Below are positions 1 through 5,834 of a stretch of 28,819 nt of DNA, in pieces; position 1 is the first letter of the stretch, and each line of letters begins with the position of its first letter. The notes under the pieces were generated by a model. That model worked only from the letters and a program-made list of their open reading frames with translations. It did no database searches and had not been told where the DNA came from. The DNA is taken from contig CAMYNC010000053.1 of assembly GCA_947259685.1 (NCBI GenBank), positions 1 to 28,819 of the forward strand, given 5' to 3'. The DNA comes from an uncultured Desulfuromonadales bacterium. GTDB taxonomy: Bacteria; Desulfobacterota; Desulfuromonadia; Desulfuromonadales; Geopsychrobacteraceae. Both the position numbers and the translations under genes were made by a program.

Positions 1-681
1 TTCAGGGATGGCGCAGTCCCGCTGCGGCAGCGGTCCCTGGCGGAAAACCTGTTTCTGGCGATCGCCCGGCAAGTCCTGCAACGCCTCGAACTAATGCCTG
101 ATTGCCCGCCAGAACTGGCCGAACTGAAACAGAACTTGGCCGATATTTATTACGGTAATATCAGCGTCTTTCAATCCCTGCCCGATACCTGGGCCATCGA
201 TCAGGTTTTCCCGGTGATGCCGATCCACCGGCTTGGCGAAAAACCACAGCGAGACGGGATTATTGCCGATCTGACCTGCGACTGCGACGGCAAGCTCGAA
301 CGCTTCATTCTGGCAGGTGGCGAGCGCGGCAGTTTACCGCTGCACCCGCTGCAACCAGGTGAGGACTATATTCTCGGCGTCTTTCTGATGGGAGCCTACC
401 AGGAAACCCTCGGCGACCTGCATAACCTGTTCGGCGATACCCATGTGATCAGCGTACGAATCAACGAAAATGGCAGCTTCGATGTTTTAAAAGAGCTCAG
501 CGGTGACAGCGTGGCCGAGGTACTGAGCTTTGTTGAGTACGATCCGCAGGCCCTGGCTGCCAGCTTTCGAGACAAAGCGGAAAAAGCGGTCCGGGACGGC
601 AGAATTAACTTGGCGGAACGCCAAAGGATTCTTGAAGAATTCAATCAAAGATTGCAGAGCTATACCTATTTTTGCTCTTGA
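1..681 (+). CDS. speA: Biosynthetic arginine decarboxylase, C-terminal part (5' end outside window)
   Basis: The frame is open from base 1, so this is the C-terminal 226 residues of a longer protein. Arginine decarboxylase is a PLP enzyme of the alanine racemase/ornithine decarboxylase fold that converts arginine to agmatine, the first step of one putrescine and spermidine route. The visible part carries the C-terminal signatures of the SpeA family: SVFQSLPDTWAIDQVFPVMP, PIHRL, the DLTCDCDG stretch that holds the active-site cysteine region, LPLHPL, and LGVFLMGAYQETLGDLHNLF followed by GDTH. The last 60 residues form the helical tail usual for this family. The N-terminal PLP-lysine domain is not in the window. 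The stop lies 31 bases before the next gene, so the two may be co-transcribed. The family assignment is firm. Confidence 0.93.
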   Translation, partial: FRDGAVPLRQRSLAENLFLAIARQVLQRLELMPDCPPELAELKQNLADIYYGNISVFQSLPDTWAIDQVFPVMPIHRLGEKPQRDGIIADLTCDCDGKLERFILAGGERGSLPLHPLQPGEDYILGVFLMGAYQETLGDLHNLFGDTHVISVRINENGSFDVLKELSGDSVAEVLSFVEYDPQALAASFRDKAEKAVRDGRINLAERQRILEEFNQRLQSYTYFCS

Positions 682-712
682 AACGATCCATTGATCTCGA
701 AGGAGGAGCAGG

Positions 713-904
713 ATGACCAAGGCGGAACTTTCCAGCTATGATGGCCAAAATGGCCAGCCGGCCTATGTCGCGGTTGGTGATGATATTTATGATGTCACTG
801 ACAGCTCAAGTTGGCAGAACGGTCTGCATGAAGGGGAGCATCAGGCGGGGCGGGATTTGACTGAAGAACTGAAGACGGCCTGTTGCCTCGACATCTTTGC
901 TTGA
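713..904 (+). CDS. Cytochrome b5-like heme/steroid-binding mini-protein, C-terminally short
   Basis: This 63-residue protein has a strong Shine-Dalgarno (AAGGAGGAG just before the ATG). It matches the small cytochrome b5-like heme/steroid-binding family common in anaerobic bacteria: YDGQNGQPAYVAVGDDIYDVT, a Trp-Gln-Asn-Gly segment, then HEGEHQAGRDLTEEL. There is no signal peptide, so it would be cytoplasmic. Members I know of run about 10 to 15 residues further, with a motif like APHG...VVG after the LTEEL helix. Here the sequence diverges after LKTA into CCLDIFA and stops. The His expected in that missing tail is a likely heme ligand, so heme binding may be altered. The stop is 7 bases from the end of the convergent receiver gene, which suggests that a rearrangement trimmed the tail. 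The family call is good; function is unknown. Confidence 0.75.
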   Translation: MTKAELSSYDGQNGQPAYVAVGDDIYDVTDSSSWQNGLHEGEHQAGRDLTEELKTACCLDIFA

Positions 905-911
905 CGACAGC

Positions 912-1298
912 TCAATCCACCGCAAACAACGCTTCTATTATTTCCGGGAGCTTGGTACAAACTTCGGTTTTCACCAGCACTGCTTGGATATTGGTCTGTT
1001 CCATGCCGGCCTCGTTCATCGTCAAAAGATGGCCGGAACAGAGCACCACCGGGACCTGCGAGGCCAACCGATAAAGCTCCTGGGCCAGCTGGATGCCACT
1101 TATATTCGGCATCGACTCATCGGTAATCACCAGATCGAATCGGTCCGGTTGCTGAACAAAAAGCTCTAAAGCCTGTTCCCCACTATAAGCACAATCAACG
1201 AGATAGCCAAGATCACCAAGAAACTCCTGTCCCAGCAGGGCAAGGTTTTCCTCATCATCGACATACAAAATCCGCCTCGAGCATTTATCAGTCGTCAT
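912..1298 (-). CDS. Single-domain response regulator (CheY-like receiver)
   Basis: A stand-alone receiver of 128 residues with no output domain. The phosphorylation site is complete: acidic pair D14-D15, phospho-acceptor D60 in LVITDESMP, the conserved Ser in VVLCSGH (S88) and K110. The residue after K110 is Thr instead of the usual Pro, a change also seen in other stand-alone receivers. Such proteins pass phosphate between histidine kinases and partner proteins in the cytoplasm. No kinase is encoded in the window. There is no strong Shine-Dalgarno before the ATG. The gene lies 223 bases downstream of another receiver gene on the same strand and is convergent with the cytochrome b5-like gene. 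Confidence 0.88.
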   Translation of the reverse strand: MTTDKCSRRILYVDDEENLALLGQEFLGDLGYLVDCAYSGEQALELFVQQPDRFDLVITDESMPNISGIQLAQELYRLASQVPVVLCSGHLLTMNEAGMEQTNIQAVLVKTEVCTKLPEIIEALFAVD

Positions 1299-1521
1299 TG
1301 AATTTTTTAGACCTGTTTCGGGATTCAGGCAGAAGCAAGCATTTCATTTAATTCAGACCATGGGAAAATATAACACACATCTCATGGGTGGAGGCAAATT
1401 TTTTTATTGTTTTACAAAGATTGATTTTTTTCTGCCGGTAACTTTCTCCCCAAACTACCTGCAATCCCCCTTCGAAAGCGTTCCCGATTCAGCTCGAAAC
1501 CAGCTGGATGGCTCCGGATGA
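1299..1521 (-). other. AT-rich intergenic spacer between two receiver genes
   Basis: This 223-base spacer is clearly more AT-rich than the genes around it. Read on the reverse strand it has a TATATT-like -10 candidate about 70 bases before the receiver start, but the TTGCCT that could serve as -35 sits 19 bases away, so the promoter is uncertain. No coding frame with recognisable sequence is visible. Confidence 0.4.
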
Positions 1522-2343
1522 CTACGAACTTGGAATCAACACCAGCACCGTTCCCTGGGTGAGAGTTTCGTGCAAACGCCTGACCTCGGCCCGATAAGAT
1601 TTGTTTTGCACTTCGATAATTGCTTGCGGTGCTCTCTCCGTGCCTAGCCGGTCGATCAGGTCGTTTATTTCCGCCGAGAAAACTTCGTAACGATCATTGC
1701 CGAGCGGCCCGATTCCACCGTAAGGAAAAAGTTGGCATGCATACTCATTGCAATGAACGATCATCTCGTCGGGGTCGATACCGAAAACCACCACCGGCAA
1801 TACATCGAGAATCCCCTGGGCGATCTGCAGTACCCGGTTGCGGATCTCCAGCGCCTCAGTCCGCTGGCCCACCAAGCCTTCAAGTTTTCCATTAATCTCC
1901 TGTAGTTGCTGATTTTTTTTCTGTAACTCCACAGTTAATCGACGGTTCTGCAGCTGCAACTCCTGATGCTGCAGCGCCATGGAGACCGCAGAGTCCAGCT
2001 CTTCAGCTCTCCAGGGTTTGGAGATAAATTTATAGATCTGTCCTTGGTTGATAGCTTCTGCCACTGCAGCGGTTTCGGTATGCCCAGAAAGGACAATACG
2101 GATCGTTTCCGGCCGGTATTCTTTGACTTTGCAGAGAAATTCAATGCCATCCATTCCCGGCAGTCGATAATTGGATATCACCAGGAGGACATCTTTTTCC
2201 GTCTCCAGAATTGCTAGCCCAGCATGCCCTGACTCTGCCGAAAAGACCTGGTAACGGGCGTTTGCTGCAAACAGCCGGTGCAGAGCACCCAGAGCCGTTT
2301 GGTCGTCATCAACACAGAGAATCTTGACCTTTTCAACGCTCAA
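1522..2343 (-). CDS. Receiver-PAS-like protein with Asn in place of the phospho-acceptor Asp
   Basis: A 273-residue protein that starts at TTG, with GGAAG five bases upstream. Residues 5 to 125 are a receiver domain: D12-D13-D14, LSGH and FISKPW are all present. However, the phospho-acceptor position reads VISNYRLPGMDG, with N58 where Asp is expected; the codon is AAT. Residues 130 to 165 are a Gln/Leu/Glu-rich coiled coil of the type that links receivers to output domains. Residues 170 to 270 look like a degenerate PAS domain (LDVLPVVVFGIDPDEMIVHCN), and there is no catalytic output domain. The layout resembles the receivers of the RpfG and hybrid-kinase group. With Asn it is probably not phosphorylated in the usual way and may signal constitutively or through protein contacts. 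The PAS call is moderate. Confidence 0.82.
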   Translation of the reverse strand: MSVEKVKILCVDDDQTALGALHRLFAANARYQVFSAESGHAGLAILETEKDVLLVISNYRLPGMDGIEFLCKVKEYRPETIRIVLSGHTETAAVAEAINQGQIYKFISKPWRAEELDSAVSMALQHQELQLQNRRLTVELQKKNQQLQEINGKLEGLVGQRTEALEIRNRVLQIAQGILDVLPVVVFGIDPDEMIVHCNEYACQLFPYGGIGPLGNDRYEVFSAEINDLIDRLGTERAPQAIIEVQNKSYRAEVRRLHETLTQGTVLVLIPSS

Positions 2344-2701
2344 ATATCTTCCTCACTTGCCAAGAACAGCTAAATTGAAAGAAAGGGCCGTGGCATTCGG
2401 CCTCCAGGCCCGTTATCATCCCGCTGGTCCTTGCTAGGTTATCGACAGTTCTCATAATCAAAACCGAGCGACTGATAAAGACCGAGCCTACCCCAGAAAT
2501 CTCCCCGCCACGGTCGCTCACCCGTGAAAAACCTAAGCCCTTGAGCGGTTGATACACTCGGTCAAAAAAATGACCCACCCAGGCTAATCAGCCCTTTTAT
2601 TATTTTTCTTTTATTTGAAAAAGTCAAGATCTATAACCCATTGCCTGATCGGGGCGATTCAACTACACTCTGACGGCATCAAAATCGAAAGGATTTTCAG
2701 C
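2344..2701. other. Divergent intergenic region, no gene recognised
   Basis: These 358 bases separate the reverse-strand receiver-PAS gene from the forward Nudix pair, so promoters for both should lie here. Bases 2591 to 2622 are T-rich, but I see no convincing -35/-10 pair. An 81-codon reverse frame through part of it has no family resemblance and is probably chance. The Nudix frame is open upstream to a TTG at 2615 but has no ATG there. Confidence 0.4.
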
Positions 2702-3232
2702 GTGAGCAAAGTTCAAGAAGAGATCATCTACCGCGGCCGAATTCTCGATCTGGCCAGAGAAACCCACCGCATGCCGGATCAGCGGGAAGCCAAGTTTGAG
2801 ATCATCCGCCATCCAGGCGGGGCAGCCGCCCTGCCGGTTCTGGCGGATGGCCGGTTGATTCTAATTCGACAATTTCGACCGGCGGCAGAAGATTTTATCT
2901 ACGAAATACCGGCGGGCCGACTGGAGCCGGGCGAAGACGGCGCCGGCTGCATCGGCCGCGAGCTAATCGAAGAGATCGGCTATCGGGCGGAAAAAATCGA
3001 GCCTTTGGGGAAAGTCTACAGCAGCGTCGGTTTTTGCACCGAGCAGATCCACCTGTTTCTGGCCAGCGAATTAAGCGCAACCGCAACCGCCCATGAGCCG
3101 GATGAGTTTATCGAACCACAGATCCTCACCCTGGACGAGGCCCTGCAGATGATCGATACGGGCCAGATCAATGATGCCAAGACCCAGATCTGCCTGTTGC
3201 GTTATGCCTTAAAAAGAGAGCAGCAAACATGA
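2702..3232 (+). CDS. Nudix hydrolase, ADP-ribose pyrophosphatase type
   Basis: This 176-residue protein hydrolyses ADP-ribose or a related nucleoside diphosphate derivative to AMP plus the sugar phosphate. The Nudix box is perfect: G, five residues, E, seven residues, then REL-x-EE-x-GY, in the stretch from GRLEPGED to EEIGY. It is preceded by IRQFRPAAEDFIYEIPAGRL, which is typical of the ADP-ribose pyrophosphatase/NudF group, and followed by the SSVGFCTE segment and a helical tail. I chose GTG 2702 because GAAAGGA lies eight bases upstream. The frame stays open to TTG 2615, but that extension has no Shine-Dalgarno and no family resemblance. The stop overlaps the next start as ATGA, so the two Nudix genes are translationally coupled. 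The exact substrate is not proven. Confidence 0.88.
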   Translation: MSKVQEEIIYRGRILDLARETHRMPDQREAKFEIIRHPGGAAALPVLADGRLILIRQFRPAAEDFIYEIPAGRLEPGEDGAGCIGRELIEEIGYRAEKIEPLGKVYSSVGFCTEQIHLFLASELSATATAHEPDEFIEPQILTLDEALQMIDTGQINDAKTQICLLRYALKREQQT

Positions 3233-4107
3233 AGATCGGCCTGCCGGAGGCCTATACCTCGCCTGTCGACCTGCCCTTCAATGCCGCTAGCCTCACAGAA
3301 CATTTTCAACTTGAGGCGCCGGATCAGGACCCTGGTGGCGTCGGGGTCTGGCTGTTACTGCAAGGAAACCGAGTTTTCACTGAACAGACCAAAGCCGGGA
3401 CCCAACTGCCGGAGGGGCCTTGTCCGCTGCAAACCAGCAGCCAGAAGCCACTCTATATCGGTCGCTGGCAAGGTCAGCCTTGTCGCGTGCTGAACCTCCC
3501 CAAAGACTGGCAGCAACCAGCGGAACTCGTCAGCGAATCCATTATGGCCACTGATCCGCAGCTCTCCCTGCCGATCCTCTCGCTGGCCGGGATCGGTCAA
3601 ATGATCCTCCATTGGGAACGCTCCAGTCAGCACTGCGGCTACTGCGGCGGATCGCTCAGTCAGCTGCCCGGAGAATGGGGGAAAAAGTGCCGTCAGTGTA
3701 GCAACCATCATCATCCGCGGATCCATCCCTGTGTCATCGGGCTGGTGGTCAAAGGGGATGAAATCCTGCTGGTGCGCAAACCGGAGTGGGCCGACGGCCG
3801 CTTCGGGCTAGTGGCCGGGTTTGTTGAATTCGGTGAATGCCTGGAAGAGGCTATGGCTCGCGAGATTTTGGAAGAGACAAATATTGTCGTCGCCAATATC
3901 CGCTACCTGGGCAGCCAGTGCTGGCCCTTCCCCAGTCAGTTGATGACCGGGTTTGTCTGCGACTATGTCAGCGGTGAAATCAAGCTGCAGGAAGATGAGC
4001 TGGAAAATGGCGGCTGGTACCGACTCGACCAACTGCCAACCATACCGCCCAGGCGCAGCATTGCCCGCTACCTGATCGATAAAGCAGGCGATTACCTGCA
4101 ATGCTAA
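3229..4107 (+). CDS. nudC: NADH pyrophosphatase (NudC-type Nudix hydrolase)
   Basis: A 292-residue protein of the NudC family, which splits NAD(H) into AMP and NMN(H) and in some bacteria removes NAD caps from RNA. The order is canonical: a variable N-terminal domain (1 to 125), a zinc ribbon with C136-x2-C139 and C154-x2-C157, and the Nudix domain with a box starting near G197 (GFVEFGE, then AREILEETNI). The NudC signature after the box normally reads SQPWPFPxS; here it reads SQCWPFPSQ at residues 229 to 237, so Cys replaces the first Pro. The last Gly of the Nudix box is Asn. The catalytic glutamates are intact. The ATGA overlap with the preceding Nudix gene suggests a shared role in NAD or ADP-ribose turnover. 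Confidence 0.92.
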   Translation: MKIGLPEAYTSPVDLPFNAASLTEHFQLEAPDQDPGGVGVWLLLQGNRVFTEQTKAGTQLPEGPCPLQTSSQKPLYIGRWQGQPCRVLNLPKDWQQPAELVSESIMATDPQLSLPILSLAGIGQMILHWERSSQHCGYCGGSLSQLPGEWGKKCRQCSNHHHPRIHPCVIGLVVKGDEILLVRKPEWADGRFGLVAGFVEFGECLEEAMAREILEETNIVVANIRYLGSQCWPFPSQLMTGFVCDYVSGEIKLQEDELENGGWYRLDQLPTIPPRRSIARYLIDKAGDYLQC

Positions 4108-4111
4108 CCGC

Positions 4112-4181
4112 GGGCGCCCCATGGGGCGCCCCTACACGGCGACAACGCGGTAATTTGTAGGGCCGAGACATGTCTCGCCCG
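4112..4181. repeat. Pair of facing palindromes, probable dispersed REP-like repeat
   Basis: The first unit is a perfect 20-base palindrome, gggcgccccatggggcgccc (4112-4131). The second (about 4160-4181) has a perfect 14-base core, cgagacatgtctcg, inside gggc...gccc arms. The sequence next to them is inverted too: ctaca after the first unit and tgtag before the second. Facing hairpins with ctaca/tgtag edges look like a dispersed intergenic repeat. It lies between the convergent nudC and ald genes and could also stop transcription from both sides, although it lacks a T-tract. Confidence 0.6.
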
Positions 4182-4200
4182 CAAACACCAGCCTACAGGA

Positions 4201-5310
4201 TCAGGCCTGCATATACGGGCGATACACCAGCCCCAAGGCCTCTGCCACCGGCTGATTGCAGAGTTTGCCGTCCCAGGTATTAAGCCCCCTGGCAAACACC
4301 GGGTCGTTTGCCACCGCAGCCTCGAAGCCGGCTGCTGCCAGCCTTTCTACATAGGGCAGGGTACTGTTGGTGAGGGCAAAGGTGCTGGTGCGGCTGACTG
4401 CTCCCGGCATATTTGCGACGCCGTAATGTATGACCCCGTCGACGGCATAGACCGGATGGTCATGGGTGGTGACATGGATGGTCTCGACACAGCCGCCCTG
4501 ATCGATCGCCACATCGACAATCACCGCTCCCTCGTTCATCTGGCCGACCAGTTCGCGACTGACCAGCAGCGGCGCCTTGCCTCCCGGCAACAGCACCGCG
4601 CCGATCAACAGGTCACAGCGGCGGACCACCGCTTCGATATTGTAAGCGTTCGACATCAGGGTATGAATCCGGTTGCCGTACTGTTCATCCAGTTGCGCCA
4701 GCCGCAGCGGATCGATATCGAGGACAGTTACCTCAGCCCCCATGCCAACAGCAATCCGCAGCGCGTTGGAACCGACCGTTCCGGCACCGAGGATCGCCAC
4801 CCGCCCCTGACGCACTCCCGGGGCGCCGGAGAGCAGCACACCGCGGCCACCATGTTCTTTTTCCAGATAGCGCGCGCCAACCTGGACCGCCATTCGCCCG
4901 GCGATTTCGCTCATCGGTTGCAACAACGGCAAGAGACCATTTTCCCGTTCTATGGTCTCATAAGCGATGCCGGTGATTTTTTTCTTCAGCAGCAGGTTGG
5001 TTAATTCAGGCGCTGCCGCCAGGTGCAGGTAGGTGAACAGCAGCTGCCCCGGTTGCAGCAGCTCAAACTCTTCGGCCAGAGGCTCCTTGACCTTGACGAT
5101 CATTTCCGCCCGGGCAAAGACCTCCCCCGCCCGAGCGACCAGTTCGGCGCCAGCTTTCTGGTACTGCTGGTCAACCAGACCACTGCCGAGCCCGGCGCCC
5201 TTCTCCACCAACACCTGGTGGCCCGCCTCAATGAGCTGGCGGACTCCGGCCGGAGTCATCCCAACCCGATATTCGTGAGTCTTGATCTCTTTCGGAACAC
5301 CGACAAGCAT
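4201..5310 (-). CDS. ald: Alanine dehydrogenase
   Basis: A full-length (369-residue) NAD-dependent alanine dehydrogenase, which interconverts L-alanine and pyruvate plus ammonia in the cytoplasm. The N-terminus MLVGVPKEIKTHEYRVGMTP is the family signature. The active-site residues known from characterised homologues fall at the expected positions: K75 in VKVKEP, H96 in YLHLA, and D270 in VDVAIDQGG. The Rossmann motif GAGTVG spans 175 to 180, and D198 at the end of the second strand supports NAD preference. The C-terminus has YGVANMPGAVSRTSTFALTN, also typical. It starts 21 bases after the osmC-like gene ends, so both are probably one transcript. The enzyme supports growth on alanine or ammonia assimilation. 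Confidence 0.96.
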   Translation of the reverse strand: MLVGVPKEIKTHEYRVGMTPAGVRQLIEAGHQVLVEKGAGLGSGLVDQQYQKAGAELVARAGEVFARAEMIVKVKEPLAEEFELLQPGQLLFTYLHLAAAPELTNLLLKKKITGIAYETIERENGLLPLLQPMSEIAGRMAVQVGARYLEKEHGGRGVLLSGAPGVRQGRVAILGAGTVGSNALRIAVGMGAEVTVLDIDPLRLAQLDEQYGNRIHTLMSNAYNIEAVVRRCDLLIGAVLLPGGKAPLLVSRELVGQMNEGAVIVDVAIDQGGCVETIHVTTHDHPVYAVDGVIHYGVANMPGAVSRTSTFALTNSTLPYVERLAAAGFEAAVANDPVFARGLNTWDGKLCNQPVAEALGLVYRPYMQA

Positions 5311-5331
5311 GACAACCTCCCGTAGTCTGAA

Positions 5332-5721
5332 TTATTCGCTGGTAACGGAAATTTCCGGTGGATCGAGAAGCGCTTTCTTGACTGAACATTGATCGGTCGC
5401 TTTGATGATCGCCCGGCGGTATTTTTCTGGAAATCCGGCCGGGAGCTTGATGTGTATCGCGATCTGCTCCAGGGCTTTGGTCTCTGGATTGCGCTGGTAG
5501 TCGAGGCTCAGGCTCAACCCTTCGGTCGCCAGGTCACGCTGCTGGCAGAAGCGCAGGGCGAAAAAACCGGCGCAGGTGCCGATCGAGGCCAGGAACAGGT
5601 CGTAAGGGGATGGTGCGCTGCCGCCACCACCGGCGGCAACCGGCTGGTCGGTCAGGACTTCGAATGAATCGAGCTGGGCGGCCACGGCAACCCCGCCAGG
5701 GAAATGAATCTGGATCGGCAT
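5332..5721 (-). CDS. OsmC/Ohr-family protein
   Basis: A 129-residue OsmC-family protein. These thiol peroxidases reduce organic hydroperoxides with a reactive cysteine pair and act as cytoplasmic dimers. C50 lies in SIGTCAGFF and C112 in ATDQCSVKK, the usual spacing of the two reactive cysteines. The segment GGGGSAPSPYDLFLASIG is the classic substrate-loop and helix signature. It belongs to the general YhfA/OsmC-like branch; I cannot tell the subgroup or the natural substrate. It heads an operon with ald. A GAAGGGA Shine-Dalgarno precedes the ATG, and an extended -10 promoter candidate lies about 35 bases upstream. Confidence 0.9.
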   Translation of the reverse strand: MPIQIHFPGGVAVAAQLDSFEVLTDQPVAAGGGGSAPSPYDLFLASIGTCAGFFALRFCQQRDLATEGLSLSLDYQRNPETKALEQIAIHIKLPAGFPEKYRRAIIKATDQCSVKKALLDPPEISVTSE

Positions 5722-5752
5722 AATTATCCCTTCTATGATGGAATCATTAGCA

Positions 5753-5761
5753 ATTATGCCA
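5753..5761 (-). promoter_or_regulatory. Extended -10 promoter candidate for osmC-ald, overlapping an inverted repeat
   Basis: On the reverse strand this reads TGG-CATAAT, an extended -10 element matching TATAAT at five of six positions, about 32 bases before the osmC ATG. The arm ggcataatt (5717-5725, covering the start codon) is perfectly inverted as aattatgcc (5752-5760, covering the -10). This may be an operator. No good -35 is visible. Confidence 0.4.
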
Positions 5762-5834
5762 GCTTGACAAATTTTTGCAGCTTTGTTTGTGGTTATTTAT
5801 TCAATCGATGCTGAAGAATCGATCCCCGGGCGAG

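Noticed and set aside
1355..1460. Strong promoter for the 912-1298 receiver
   Set aside because: The best reverse-strand boxes are 19 bases apart and weak; only noted as a possibility in the spacer entry.
2333..2578. 81-codon reverse frame upstream of the receiver-PAS gene
   Set aside because: Overlaps the start of the real gene, shows no recognisable family, and lacks a ribosome binding site; treated as chance.
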